Of a stretch of 64,000 bases of DNA, positions 12,224 through 24,560 are shown one piece after another. Source of the DNA: Prostheceraeus crozeri (lineage: Eukaryota; Platyhelminthes; Polycladida; Euryleptidae). The translations under genes and the position numbers were made by a program. The notes beneath the pieces are model-generated. The model had not been told where the DNA came from and made no database searches. It saw only the letters and a program-made list of their open reading frames with translations. The stretch lies in contig CAJQUW010003479.1 in assembly GCA_907163375.1 (NCBI GenBank), positions 1 through 64,000 on the forward strand, given 5' to 3'. Each line of letters starts with the position of its first letter. Positions within the stretch are counted from its first letter, which is position 1.

Positions 12224-12266
12224 GTCTCCGTGGCACAGTGGCTAAGTGCTTGGCCTCGCGATCTTC
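12224..12266 (+). other. tRNA-like head (box A only), truncated SINE
   Basis: GTCTCCGTGGCACAGTGG followed by CTAAGTGCTTGGCCTCGCGATC looks like the 5' half of a tRNA-derived SINE with a pol III box A. No box B follows; from about 12267 the sequence becomes the CATGCATG repeat. I read this as a SINE head cut by that insertion, but the match is short. Confidence 0.45.
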
Positions 12267-12530
12267 TAGTCGCCCGTCCATGGATATTTATGGATGATTT
12301 CATGCATGTATCAGAAATCAATCATGCATGGGGATGCATGATTCATGCATGGAATGCATGATTCATGCATGAGAATGCATGATTCATGCATTCCCATGCA
12401 TGAATATTATCCATGATCCATTAAGTATCAATGATTTATCAATGTGACATTTGATGTTGCTAAAAAAATCATGCATGATTTTACGATGCACTTGATGAAG
12501 TTGACCATGGTCCCCAGGAAGGTGGAGTGC
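12267..12530. repeat. CATGCATG/GATTCATGC word repeat, MITE-like
   Basis: About 260 bp dominated by GCATGATTCATGCATG, GAATGCATGATTCATGC and similar diverged, mutually complementary copies. It begins CTAGTCGCCCGTCCATGGA and ends near GACCATGGTCCCCAGG, which may be worn inverted ends. A related locus ends at about 24550, where the minus strand reads CTAGTAGCCCAGCCATGGA. Confidence 0.6.
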
Positions 12531-14110
12531 GCTTTTAAACAGCACGATCGATACAGAATTGAATTCTCCAACTGAGTGTGGAATAGACCAGTTCGTGTTA
12601 GAAATATGCAATCATTCCTTGCACTTGCCGACTGGGGTGCTCGTAATCACAAATGGGTTCTTCACATATATTTCTATTCAATTCATTTCTGGATGCGGTT
12701 CAAAAAATGAATTTCACCAACCTGACGCGCCATTACGTTTTCATCAATTGCATGGTAAATCATATCTGATTTGCATGCTAGAACTACCTGAAATTCACAT
12801 ATTAAGGAAATAATACATAGCTCATTATGGTATGAATAGATTTTATCTATAACAAAAAACAATTAATCAGTGTAAACATGGAGGCTACAAAACATAACGA
12901 AAAAAGTTCACTTCATATAACAAACTTGTTCGCTAGTCTTTCTCTTTACAAACATTGAGATTCTTCTGAAATTGGATAATAAAAGCTAAATTAAGTTGCA
13001 TAAAAGAAAAACAGAACAAACCTTCAAAAGAGTCAATTCAAAAAATTAAAATTGAATTGTTTTACATACTTTTATCCCAGGCACAGCTGCAGCAGCCAAT
13101 TCCAAGTTCTGGGGTTTACTCTAACAAAATTTATAACTTAATTAAAAACAGAATTAAATTCAGTAGCCAACAGAAAAATTACATCTAATTCGCCTTTAAG
13201 AGACCTGTTAGCTGGCCTCTAGGATTCTATGAACTGGAATAACACACGGAAATGATAGATACGCTAAGACACATGCGTGTATTATGAAGTTGATATAATC
13301 TCACTGTATAATCCATGCTATACTGGGTCTAATATATATGAAATGCAATACATTCATAGACGACAAATTCACGAAGCATTCACGATAATCATGGTGACAA
13401 CGTTAGGACATTGCAAGACTTGAAAAATGCATATACACGATTGATGTAATGATTATCAGTAAGTCATCGGTATAATTTGGCATCATAAACAGCCACTGAC
13501 ACTTCAAGGGGCCATATATGTATAGTAATAAAATGATAACTACGTTTGATGTCGAAGATTCTGACACACAAGTATGACATGCACAAACTCAATGGATACC
13601 AAAAACAAAAAGATTATTTCACAGTATTCATCCCATACAATTCGCACGAAATATTGAAAGATCAACCATAGATAATTAATCCAATTGCACACATTGACGC
13701 AGTGATCAGCAGCGAGTACCGAAAGTTAATAGAGGACAAAGGAAGCAAAGCATCAAATGTGGAGATCACCACGAGCATTAACCACCTGCAACGAAACAAA
13801 AATTATGTTATTTTAAAACCATTGTAGGGGCTGTTTGCAATTGACGTCAAATAGGAGGGGGAGGGGCTTACTCAAAATTGACATTTGATGTTTAATTTTT
13901 ACTGATTAAGTCACCTTTTATGAATACATGATAGCAACTGTATACCAGGTTTTCCAAAAATTCACACTTGTCTCTTTCAAATTTCGGGACACGCGCGGAT
14001 CATTAGACAGATTCTTTATTGATTTAAGATGACCAAATTGTAGCTGAATAGAATCTCATTTTCAAATAATCATTAAATTGTTCCACATAAACAGCCTACT
14101 GTTTTAAAAA
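12531..14110. other. Intergenic, no recognisable gene
   Basis: No ORF with family resemblance. A TGACGTCA (CRE-type) octamer occurs at about 13844-13851 without other promoter signals. Confidence 0.5.
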
Positions 14111-14232
14111 ATCGAAAATAGCCGATGCTGTCTGAGTTGAAAATATATTCTCAAATTTTCGTCGTCCCCTGACGCGGTCTGAGACAGACGAAAGTTTGGG
14201 AATATATTTTCTACAGCATCGGCAATTTTCGA
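14111..14232. repeat. Fold-back hairpin with about 50-bp arms
   Basis: The arm at 14111-14165 (ATCGAAAATAGCCGATGCTG, then AAAATATATTCTCAAA, then TTTCGTCGT) is mirrored at about 14183-14232 (ACAGACGAAAGTTTGGGAAT ... ACAGCATCGGCAATTTTCGA). The left arm has an insertion of about 7 bp and a few mismatches. The loop is about 17 nt. Confidence 0.8.
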
Positions 14233-14843
14233 TTACTTAAAGTGATCATTTATTTCCATTCTTATTTCTAGTTCATTATGTAATCACGTGTTTTATATCT
14301 ATCAATATTCGATAAACTCCTTTTATATCATCTACATCGTACACTAAATGATGAAAGTCATGTAACGACTTAGAATTTCTGAGCTGCAGAGAAAAGAGAA
14401 TGACCTAATCCCATTTTCAAACAGCCACAAATTTTGAAAATGATTCCTCTTTTAAAATACATACTTTAATATACAAGTAAAGAATGAGCTGCCAAACTCA
14501 GAAGCACCAATTATGACTTTCAATGAAATTGGAAGAACATGTGTATCCGGAAAACGACCACCTTCAACGTCAATCCACACAAAAATGCCTGTTAAATGAT
14601 CATAATAATTGCAACTTACCAGGAATAACGAGACCACTTTAAATGAGCTGCAGAAAAACCCGAAACATCCCATGCAATTGAGAGAATCCGTGTAATGGGA
14701 AAACAACCATCTACAAAGAAGGGATTAAGTACAGACTGATCAACATAATAGTTTTACATTTACAGAACAACTATTACACAATTAAATCAAAAATTCCAAT
14801 GAAAAAAATACATGCACTTAAGTTTTTCACTTTTATCAGAGAT
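14233..14843. other. Intergenic, nothing recognised
   Basis: An 84-codon minus ORF (14452-14706) shows no family resemblance or splice support. Confidence 0.4.
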
Positions 14844-15204
14844 CAGTGGTCGGGCCAGAGATTTTTCCATTTTTTTCGCAGCTCTACAAAATTTTCGCAG
14901 GCCTACTAATACCAGCAAATTATAGTATCATATTTCATGATTATGAAGAGTAAAACACCGCTCTTATCAAAACTTGACCAACGCCCAATATCTGTCGGGA
15001 CAAACTGATTTTTCAAAATGTCTTGTGCAATCTCCGCAAATAAGTGCTTTCTTGTAATAAGCCAGATTTTTCGAAAGTAAAATACGTTTCGTCAGTGATG
15101 ACTCACAAAAGATTTTTTCGCAAATATCTGATTTCAGAAACTTGCTACTACTGCCATCTACTCTTTCTTAGGAGCCATTTTGTTAATACTTAACTACCTA
15201 AATT

Positions 15205-15446
15205 ATAAAAAATAAATAGATAAATGAACGTTGTTTATACTCGGAAGCACATTAGGCACGGAGCCTTTCTTTCATGTGGCCGAGTTGTCATTTACCACTT
15301 TCATTCTTTTCCGTGCTGAGTGCTTAGCAAGAATGCAGAGTGTACCTATTTTAAAAGTCTCAGGTTTGACCCGACCAAGATTTGAACCAAGGTCTCCCGG
15401 ACGCAGAGCGAACACTCTACCACAAGGCCACAGCGCCAGTTCCTAA
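15205..15446 (-). mobile_element. tRNA-derived SINE
   Basis: Read on the minus strand from 15446: GGCGCTGTGGCCTTGTGGTA, then GAGTGTTCGC (box A region), then GACCTTGGTTCAAATC (box B GGTTCAAAT). These are spaced as in a tRNA gene and followed by an unrelated body of about 150 bp and an AT-rich tail (TATTTATTTTTTATAA complement near 15205). It is a SINE rather than a tRNA gene because no acceptor stem closes it and a body follows. It lies inside the 14.8-17.5 kb hAT-type element. Confidence 0.8.
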
Positions 15447-16116
15447 AGATAAAACTGGCATTTTGTTACCGAATCCATCTTATCAGCTAGTACATACATG
15501 TGTATGTAGCAAATATAGTCAAAAGTCACTAACCTTACAACTAAACCACCAACAAAAATTTTACAACAAAAATTCTTGTTATTACATGTCATTTAAGACA
15601 TGATCCGTTCCAGTTGATAACAGGCGCTGACAGGAAGGTCACAACAAAAGGAGATAAACCAATCAGCAATTTACAGAAAGCAGAAGTTTTCATCAAAAGA
15701 AAACAAGTAATAATTACGGATCGAAAGAGAAAAAGTGGATGATGCAGAAATTCAGCGGTGTGGAAATCTTGACTTGTAAAGATGAAACAATCATATACAT
15801 GAAAACATTGAGCATGATGTCTCTGAGTATGATCAAGTATGATGTTCTCTTTCCATTGACTCCTCCTGCTCCTCACGCTGCTGTCTTGCTTTTGTTTTCC
15901 ATTAATATTGCACTGATATTTCCCATCATTTCTCTCTGTCTCGGAATGCATCGAGCTTGAGGGTATAGGTCCACCCCAAATTTCCCGGCACCTGGAGGAA
16001 CTGAAGTCGATCAGTGGCGGCGACTGTACAAGCAACAAAATTTTTGCATCTGTTTGCAGGAAATTGCAGGAATAATTGGTAGTCGCATTAATCTGATGAT
16101 CACATTATTTCTGCAA

Positions 16117-16139
16117 CAGACGAAGGTCTTAGACCGAAA
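16117..16139 (+). other. Possible PLE-type hairpin (CAGACGA...GAAA)
   Basis: CAGACGA, then A, GGTC-TTA-GACC (a 4-bp stem) and GAAA. This is one base away from the hammerhead core CTGANGA...GAAA, which is known from Penelope-like elements. No PLE coding sequence is recognisable next to it. Confidence 0.35.
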
Positions 16140-17541
16140 ACTTGTGTGCCAATGAATCTAATTCGAGCAGAACAAAATGTGCTTTCCTGCAGTATTATCA
16201 ACTCCGGCTCGATAGTTCTACATCATATTAATGTTTTCCATTCCCTCGTGTTTCTTTTTGTCCGATGCCTCTATCTTTTATCTCTTAGTGCTCTGAAGCA
16301 TCGAATTTATTGTCACAAAATTATTTTCCTTTTTTTGCTGTAACTGTTTTCCACTTTTTTTGATGGTGATCTGTCCTCTTGTTCTTTAAAACAAGCCTTG
16401 GAATGCCGCTTGGCCAACGACACTTTTTACGAAGACTGTCTGTGGTTGGCAACGTGTGGCAGAACCATAGAAATTGACAACAATAAACAGACAACTAAAA
16501 AGATAAAATTGCTAACTTCAGATAAACAGTTTATTTCTATGGGCAGAACTGATTGTCGGCAGCTAGGTCAACGCTCACACACTGTTGATAAAAAACAGAT
16601 GTCTCGAGATTCGGACATTTCATTTTTATGGACTTTGCATCATTTAAGAGAAAATTCCATAACAGTCTATTTTCCAGGGTCAGCTATGAAATTTTCTGCC
16701 TATCTGGTATAAAATGGGGTACATTTTTTGCAGCATCCACGTCTTTAGAATGCGCGTTCAAATTTTCTGAATGGAAGGTAAAACCGTTTGTAAGATGAGA
16801 GTACATTCATTTAACATCACTCATCGCTTGATTTGATCTTTTCGGGTGATCTTAAAAACCACCAGCTGTTCGAGGATATTTTGGACAACTTAATGGCAAT
16901 GCAACTGATAACACAAGGCTAGACATTGTGTTTTCTGCATCCATCAGAGCCGTTGCATCGTTAGCTGAATATCAAAAATATGAGTAAATCGTATAGGAAT
17001 TGTGGAGCGCTTCAAATGACTCCAGTTGCGTTCAGAATTTCAGGCATCGAGCGAGTGTACAAAATGAATTTCAATGCATATATCCGACAACAATACTCAT
17101 ATTAATTTGAATTTTATTTGTTTTGTCTATACATCAATTGAAAAATTATTTGAAATCAAGTCGGTTATCATTCTTCTATAGAACTATCGGCAACTTCTTA
17201 AACATGGCTTTGACAGCTTCGTATGCGGTTACAACATCCACAGTAACTCAGTAGATGCTCGGAACTACTGCTGCAATTCTTTTATTTTACTGAATCTGTT
17301 ACAAGATGTAAGACGCTGTGAATAATATGAAGCTTTAACTAAATGATAACGTAATGAATAACATGCTAATTAGTTGTTATTAGTTTGCCTTTTCCATCCT
17401 GTAGACCAGTGTTTATTCTATAGGACAACATAGGTTCATTTAAATGTAAGAATTACAAGGTTCAATTTTTCGCAGGACCAAGTCAATTTTTTTCCCAGCG
17501 AGTTGATTTTTTTAAATATTTTCGCAGATGGCCGACCACTG

Positions 17542-18448
17542 CTATAGATCTGCCATTTAATATTACGTGCAATTATATACAGATTTAGATAGTTCTATAT
17601 ATAACGAAATTATCAACCGACCTTTTGATATGGCATATTTGAATTAGTTAGCATTGCTCAGTTAACCGGACTGTTCAAGGTCAATGACATACGGTTGTCT
17701 AGTCATGTCAAGTTTTGATAATGCCATGAATTTGGAATACATGCACATGTACTCGCTACGCAAATATATTTTGGTTTGATCAGTCTGAAATTGACAGATA
17801 TTCTCATCTGGTACAGAAAGAAGGCACAAATATAAAAAGAAGAACTAGGCCTACATGTAAATAATATCAGGATATCTGTTGAAAACTGTAAAACATACGT
17901 GTGTATTTAACGAAAATCAGAAAACAATTAAAAAAATAAATCTACTAGTGCAAAAAGTCTAAACATAACAACTCCTTAATGACATCTCTACACAAATTTG
18001 CATCATCTTCTTACTTAATATGGGCCTATAAAAGCAATGAGTAGGCTTTTGAACAAGATGCCAACAAGACGGCCCCAATCATTACAACAGTCCTTCACTC
18101 GTTCACAATCAAGTCAATGTCATCATCTAAAGAGCTAAGTGAACTGTTACAATCTTCACAACACGGGGTGTGAAAGACGGTTTCTCAGTTTTGTGTGTGT
18201 CGGTGCGTATAAGCTGAATACTCGCTCGGTACCAGCACTGGATGGAGGGCAACTGTGGACAGCAGCTGCAAGCTCAGCAAATTTTCATTAAGACGTTTTC
18301 ATCCGCATTTACTTGGACGAACCGCCAAACTTGACGGCTTACATATTTTTGATTTCACTTGAAAAAACAGGTGATATGAAAGATATGCAAGACAATAAAT
18401 CAGTTATCGTCCGCTAAGCTCCTTTATCCTTTTACCGACGACAAGCAG
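17542..18448. other. Intergenic, nothing recognised
   Basis: AT-rich DNA without ORFs of note between the hAT-type element and the LINE tail. Confidence 0.5.
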
Positions 18449-20812
18449 ATTTATTTATTTATTTATTTATTTATGTAAAGAATTTCACAAAAGTGTGGCG
18501 TTTTGTCCATGAAGGACTTCAAGGCCATATCACAAATAGAAAAATGTACAACAAAGATTCGTACACTAGTTGCCAAACAGCAGGTCAACAGATATTTATG
18601 TAGTACTAGTAGATTACAAACACATTCCAAAAAGATTACAAGTATTTATTTATGAGATGGGATTTAAGCATGCGTTTGAAGCAAGAAAAGGACATGGGGG
18701 AGGTTAGAGAAGTGGGAAGAGAGTTCCACACGCTTGGGGAGGTGGAGGAGAAAGAACGACCGCCTAGGGTCGGGTGTCGAGTAAATGGGGTAAGAAGTTT
18801 AGCAGTGCTTGAAGACCGAAGGCGCGAGCGACTTGGAAGAGAAGAAATATTGGTAAGTTTGGAAGAGAGGTATTCTGGGACGGAGAGGTTAAGACACTGA
18901 AAAGTAAGAACAGCAATTTTATATTCAATTCTGCCTTTGATGGGGAGCCATCGGAGTTGCGACAACAGGGGTGAAATAGGGTCATAGCGAGAGGACATAA
19001 AAATAATTCGAGCGGCAGCATGTATTACACGCTGAAGACGATGAAGAGAAGACGCAGGTAAGCTAGCGTGAATGGAAAGGCAATAGTCAAGCCGAGATAA
19101 CACTGACGAAGTGACAAGAACTTTGGTGAGCAAGGGGTTAATAGAGGAGCGGATACTGCGAATGAGACGAAGGGAGGAAAAGCAACACGACACTGTTCTC
19201 GAGATATTGGGTTTGAAAGTTAAGTGGCTGTCGAGTGTTATACCAAGGCACTGGAGCGTTGAGGTAGGCTTGATTTGAGCATCGCCAAGGAGGATGTGGT
19301 TAGTGGGAGGCAGGAGTCGACGCTTTGAAGAACACCACATAGCAGTCGTTTTTGCAGGATTTAGCAGGAGATGGTTTGTCTTCAACCATGTGGATAAGGC
19401 ATTTATACATGCTGAGAGTCTGGCACTGAGCAGTTGAGATTGAGAAGGGTTAGAACGGCCATACAGTAAAATATCGTCAGCAAACACATGAATAAATAGG
19501 TCATGCGTTTCAGCGATTTGGATAATGTCAGAAGAGTACAGTATGAATAGAAGTGGGCCCAGGACTGAGCCCTGGGGCACGCCACAATCGACAGGGACAC
19601 ACGAGGAGGATGACTTGCGCAGGAAGACTGAAAGTTTTCGCTGACGGATGAAAGAGTCGAACCACTTCAAAGCTGTGCCTGAGAGCCCGAAGGACAGTTG
19701 AAGGCGTCGAATAAAGATTGAGTGATCAATGCTATCAAATGCAGCGGTTAGGTCGAGGAAGATAGTAATACAATATTACCATTGTCCATGGAGTTGAGAC
19801 AGTCAGATGTTATGTTAAGCATGGCGGACTCGGTTGAGTGATGATGGCGGTATGCTGACTGAAAGCGTGGAAGAAGATTAAAGTGATTGAGATGTTCGCG
19901 AAGTTGGGACGCAACAATTCTCTCCAGGAGTTTTGAAAGGACTGGCAGGTTGGAAATTGGTCGATAAGATGAGGTGTCATTGGGGTCATTGCAGGATTTC
20001 TTGGGTACAGGAGTAATTCGAACATTTCTTCCAACATTCCGGGAAACAACCAGTCGAGATGCTACGATTGAAGAGCTCGACAAGAAAAGGAATGAAAGTG
20101 TCTGCACATTTTTTCAACACAGGACGTCGGTATAGGATCAAGGGAAGAGGATTTGTCCGGCAGTTTCGAAATGGCAGTCGTGACAGTCTCGACCGTGATT
20201 GTTTGAAGTAGTGGAAAGTCACAGTTGTCTGGTGCTGAGGAGAAGACGGGTTGATCAGCGTTGGCTGTAGCAAGTTTAACAGAAGCTGCTTTCTGTAGAA
20301 ACGATAGTTGTAAGTCTTCTGCGGTAAGTGAGGGTGGAAGAGGGCGTTTACCACGACCAAGTAGAGAATCGAAAGTTCGCCAAAGCTCACGAGGATTATT
20401 ACTGGTATTGTCGACTTTCAACTGCCAGAAGGCTGAGCGCTTTGACTTGAGCAACGCGCGGTACTCATGGAGATGTGACCTCCACTCCGAGAAAGCCAAA
20501 TCCGATGAAGGTGAATTGAAAGATAAAAGACGACGAAAGCGGCGTTCTTCTTTCCTCACACGGCGTTTGAGGATGCGATAATGCTCATCGAACCATGGAT
20601 CCGATGGCCTGCAAGGACGTCTTATTGTTTTCAAGGGTATAAGACGATCAAGAGCTGACGTGATAGTAGAGTTATATTCTTCGGCTAACTGATTAGTATC
20701 AAGAGTAGACAACAGTTCGGGACTACACAATACAGAATCTCGGAGAGACGAACGCAGTTGTGAAATATCAAGTCGGTTCCAGGGTCTGTAAGAGGTAGTT
20801 TTTTAGGTGGAT
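18449..20812 (-). mobile_element. 5'-truncated CR1/L2-type LINE
   Basis: On the minus strand, coding sequence for reverse transcriptase runs from about 20805 to a stop at 18636-18638. A 3' UTR of about 160 bp follows, ending in a (TAAA)n-type microsatellite tail, seen on the plus strand as (TTTA)n at 18450-18475. The 5' end breaks off near 20812 inside the protein, before any endonuclease domain, as is usual for 5'-truncated LINE copies. Coding sequence here is clearly GC-richer than its surroundings. Short tandem tails without long poly-A are typical of CR1/L2 elements; the clade call rests on that and on the RT C-terminus. Confidence 0.92.
18636..20805 (-). pseudogene. LINE reverse transcriptase, frameshifted
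   Basis: Blocks in order: a pre-RT linker (PWFDEHYRILKRRVRKEERR), YRPISNLPVLSKLLERI (RT motif 1 region, about 19950), TIFLDLTAAFDSIDHS (motif A, about 19730), GVPQGSVLGPLLF (about 19570), FADDILLYG (catalytic FADD, about 19480), then SVLSRLDYCLS, LHRLQRVIHAAARI, LRWLPIKGRIEYKI and a Ser-rich end LINKYL. Three shifts break it: one at the A6 run near 20110, one near 20030 and one near 19765. The 345-codon 3' part (18636-19670) is still open. The C-terminal RLDYC...LP...RLQ...AAR...LHWLP pattern is that of CR1/L2-group RTs. The copy cannot make an intact protein. Confidence 0.92.
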
Positions 20813-23260
20813 TTAGATGTTACCTGACTTCTGACTGCACCCTGATAAATAATGGTCTTTAAGAAAGAAACCTTCACCGAGCGCAAACATCACTGATGAA
20901 CAGGGGCAATGAAAAATTAATTTCAAATAATTGCTAGGGATTTGCTACAATTAGGTGCAATTAATTAATTTCTCAATTGACGAAATTAAGCTGACAATCC
21001 ATTTGATTTTTTGGATAAAATTATTGCAATTAATTGGTCGGCCTACATAAACGTACATTACCTATATATGCGGGGATGAGAACGGGCAGTTAGGGGCTCT
21101 GACAAAAAATCAACTTTTGAAGGGCCCTCACGGAATCCTCTAGAATTCCGTGGGCCCAAAATAGAAAATTGAAAAAAAATTCATTATAGCCTTTCAAGGG
21201 ACACTGACGGAAACGCGTATCCGCTAAAGATTTTCATCCCTGTTATGCGAAGTTGCATGCTCTCTATCAATATCAATTTTTGAAGGCTGTAGTCATGGTA
21301 TTTAATTTTTAAATTTAAATTCTACAATCATTTGCAAATAAGAATGACCAATTAAATTCACTATGACTGAGATACTTCTTAGTTGTCTAAACTAATTTAG
21401 AGACGCATATGAAGACCAAAGATCTGGTATAGTGCCCGCTACTTTTGATAAGTGATCCTTAGATAACTTCGTTATAAATTAGTTCTGAGCTGCCAACGAC
21501 TGTAAGTCGTCGTGCGAGGATTTCATAGAAGACTTAATTGGTTGTAGTCAAAGTAAAAGCAATTAAATAAACAATTAAAATGTGTGGTACCAAATAGTCA
21601 CCACAGAATTCTGTTAAATACTGATTGAATATGTGACAGTGAATTCATAGTCTTGGAGCAAGGCTGGTTCAACGCGGTATTGAAATCTTATCAATTTAAA
21701 TTTTTGAGTGATGAATATGTTTAAAATGTTTTCATCAAAATATTACTGAATTCCAGTTATTGTATTACACATTACTGCATCAAGTTATTGATTATTATTG
21801 AATTCTAGCGAGGTGATGATAATCCAGTCAACCAGTGGCTGTGACTGTACACTCCTCCCCCAAACTAAGTAGATACCGGTAGTACATGATTGTCATCCAT
21901 ATATTGTGACACAAATTACATGATGACTTACATGGCACAATCCACATACTGAGGACTGATTCAAAATACATTCACTTTGACAATAAGTAGGAAGTATAAA
22001 ATAGATATTCAACAAATAGAAGCAGACATAATTATAATAATGTATTGCATGCAAACACAATTCAAAAAAATATTAAGAATGCAACATAAGTACTTCACAA
22101 TAGACTCAGTATTATACCCGCGACTGCCGATCAATATCATTTGCCACAAAATATCCAGGATTACAAAACATTCGGAAGCTCTGACATATCAGTCGTTATG
22201 AAAATTAAACGACTTACTTTTATAACCAGCTAAATCACAAATGAGGTCCATTTGGTCAACCGTCTAATGTAGCTAGCTTGAGCCCTATTTCTTAATCAGG
22301 GGATGGGACCATTTGGATTCATGCAGCCTCATCTAAAAAAAGCAAGTATCCACCTACTATTCGTCTCAAACATGCTGTATAAACCGAGTACAGTGGCGCT
22401 GCTTTCTGAATTATTTTGAGTCATGACCGCAGAATGTGCGCATTAAAATTCGGTTCAGTGGTTGAGAAAATAAGGTTTCATTTCAAGACCTCATGTGTTG
22501 GTTTGATTTTATAGTATATTATAATATCATGTTTTTCAATTTCATTAATTCATGATTTTAGCATGACACTTAAAAAATTGCAGAAATCTTACTAATTTCC
22601 AATTTATAATGTTACCCTCTATCAATTGGCCTACTTAGTTTCCTTGCCTGATACTACCTGAAACCTTGATGCTGTAAACCTAGTACGCACTACATCTACC
22701 GGATGAACAAGGAGTAAAACATCAGCTGTTTTTGAATTCCTACCCAGTCTAAAACAGCCGTGTTACATTCTCCAATATCTATTCCCGAATGAAACCCGGG
22801 TCAGAGTGAGAAAAAGAAATGGAACCCTCAATTGAAGCACAGTGTAAAAATGATCACGCTGAAAATGATGCGACGCTTGAACTTTCCTACTGAATTTCAG
22901 AAAAATATTCATTGTTTTTAAATCAAAAACTAGAAAAAATGTTAAATTTTTATTCAATCTCAAGCACATTATTTCAAAAAGGAGACCATGAAGGTGTACG
23001 CTTACAGCTAAAATACAATTTAACTCACACTTCATGGAATAATAACTTGGCTTGTAGCATGAGTGATCGTCTTACCCTCTTTTACGAGGCCTCCAGCACG
23101 TAAACTTGAGAGAATCGGCAGAAATTGAGTCACACAGGTATTCGATTCACACATCTTCTACCATACTTCCTTTAGTTCGAAGAAGATTCACGAAATCATA
23201 GTTTGCCAATGTAAAGAATCAGCATGAAAAGTCGTTGGCACATCCAGTGAAAGCTTTACA
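20813..23260. other. Intergenic, no recognisable gene
   Basis: Contains one notable hairpin (21122-21157) and otherwise AT-rich DNA without coding signs. Confidence 0.5.
21122..21157. repeat. Short hairpin
   Basis: GGGCCCTCACGGAAT and ATTCCGTGGGCCC face each other across CCTCTAG: about 13 bp of pairing with one bulged base. No T-run or other context gives it a role. Confidence 0.7.
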
Positions 23261-23279
23261 ATTCACAGCCCTTCTGTTC

Positions 23280-23475
23280 GAGTGAGGAGCGCACATCGAA
23301 ACGAGCGCAGCAGTATGGCCAGACAGTAAGGTCACGCATTGTTAAAAGAAACGCAAAGTAAGTCAATGCGCGCCAAAGACGGCGGGCGAGGACACGCGCA
23401 CTCTATGCGTGAGTCACTCTATAAAGCAATGATCCTACGTGTAAGGCAAGATTGATGTTGTTATGACGTCATTCG
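23280..23475. promoter_or_regulatory. CpG-rich promoter-like segment with CRE
   Basis: A GC- and CpG-rich patch (GCGCGCC, GGCGGGCGAGG, ACGCGC) in AT-rich DNA. It has TATAAAG at 23420-23426 and a full CRE palindrome TGACGTCA at 23464-23471. No adjacent exon is recognised on either strand, so its target gene and even its function are inference. Confidence 0.3.
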
Positions 23476-23829
23476 ATCGTATTATACAGAAGTCCTCGAC
23501 CGAAGGCATGCAAGGAAGAAACAAACGCTCATATTAATGTAGACCTGCAATTATTAATGAAGTATGGGAAATATGGGTGCTGCTATTGTGCTTGTCTGTG
23601 AAATCAAACTGCATGTTCATCGACTTCGCTAGTGCAAGTTACACTGTTCAAGTTCAATTCCATTGTTCACGTGTTTGTCTTAGAGATTCGGTTCTGTTTT
23701 GACACCAGCTGCTGGCTAGTGATAAAAAGTTGTGACTTTTCAATCATTTGACGTAAACATTGTTATCATGTAGCTAAACAGATGATTTCAGAAGTCCGCT
23801 TACTGCACTGTTTAATGCTAACAATTACA

Positions 23830-24062
23830 TAAGTATGCAGGAATATTTTTGTTACATCGACAAATTAATTCATAAATATTTGTAAAATGTTTCAGATATG
23901 AACATTTAGGTGATTATGATAATATTTGTCAAATAATAGTCAAAGATGTATCAAAAATTATTAAAAAATATCAAATATGCAGTATTTGATTGTTTTATAA
24001 AACAATTATCTAATATTTGTAAAATTTGTCACCATCAGTCAGATATTAGATAAATTATCTCG
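23830..24062. repeat. Degenerate AATATTTGT/ACAAATATT word repeat
   Basis: About 230 bp of diverged copies such as AAATATTTGTAAAATGTTT, AATATTTGTCAAATAAT and CAAATATGCAGTATTTGATT in both orientations. It adjoins the 193-bp tandem duplication. Confidence 0.5.
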
Positions 24063-24098
24063 GTTTTTTCAACCCGGGAATACTGTAAGAATTGAAAA

Positions 24099-24484
24099 GA
24101 ATAATCTTTATTTTATCAATGCGAATTTATCATGAATGTTCAACCGGGATTTATGCATGAATCATCAATGCAAGTTTTTAAGATATTATAATTGCGTATT
24201 TTTGGTTCAATAATGATAATCGATGTATTTTGACAATGCATATAAGCTTTCCAATCATTAAACATGCTTACCAACAATGATTTTCAATTTTGAATAATCT
24301 TTATTTTATCAATGCGAATTTATCATCAATGTTCAACCGAGGTTTATGCATGAATCATCAATGCAAGTTTTTAAGATATTGTAATTGCGTATTTTTGGTT
24401 CAATAATGATAATCGATGTATTTTGACAATGCATATAAGCTTTCCAATCATTAAACATGCTTAACAACAATGATTTTCAATTTT
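24099..24484. repeat. Two tandem copies of a 193-bp unit
   Basis: The unit starting GAATAATCTTTATTTTATC at 24099 repeats at 24292. The copies differ at only about five positions. The unit contains TTTATGCATGAATCATCAAT, a variant of the CATGCATG word seen at 12.3 kb. Downstream, 24485-24555 carries CCATGGATT/CATGGATTC words and ends TCCATGGCTGGGCTACTAGG. Confidence 0.9.
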
Positions 24485-24560
24485 GAATTTTCCATGGATT
24501 TATTGGAATCATCGATCATGGATTCTGTGTCCATGGCTGGGCTACTAGGGATCATTCATC

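Larger units (their letters stand above)
14844..17541. mobile_element. 2.7-kb hAT-type element (CAGTGGTCGGCCA ends)
   Basis: The left end CAGTGGTCGGGCCAGAGATT (14844) and the inverted right end CAGTGGTCGGCCATCTGCG (read leftward from 17541) share a hAT-like terminus with one inserted base. TTTTCGCAG occurs four times in the same orientation close to the ends (14873-14881, 14892-14900, 17467-17475, 17519-17527) and may be a subterminal transposase site. The flanks tcagagat and ctatagat match at 5 of 8 bases, consistent with a worn 8-bp duplication. No transposase is recognisable inside. ORFs at 15589-16038 (minus, 149 codons) and 16398-16712 (plus, 104 codons) resemble nothing I know. A SINE (15205-15446) lies within. 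Confidence 0.7.

Noticed and set aside
12267-12420. CATGCATG repeats as a CRISPR-like array
   Set aside because: The spacing is irregular, the copies are diverged and occur in both orientations, there are no unique spacers, and the context is eukaryotic.
15589-16038. 149-codon minus-strand ORF as a gene
   Set aside because: No family resemblance and no splice or promoter context; it lies inside a hAT-type element and its composition looks random.
21122-21157. Hairpin as a transcription terminator
   Set aside because: Eukaryotic context and no adjoining gene or T-run; probably a small palindrome.
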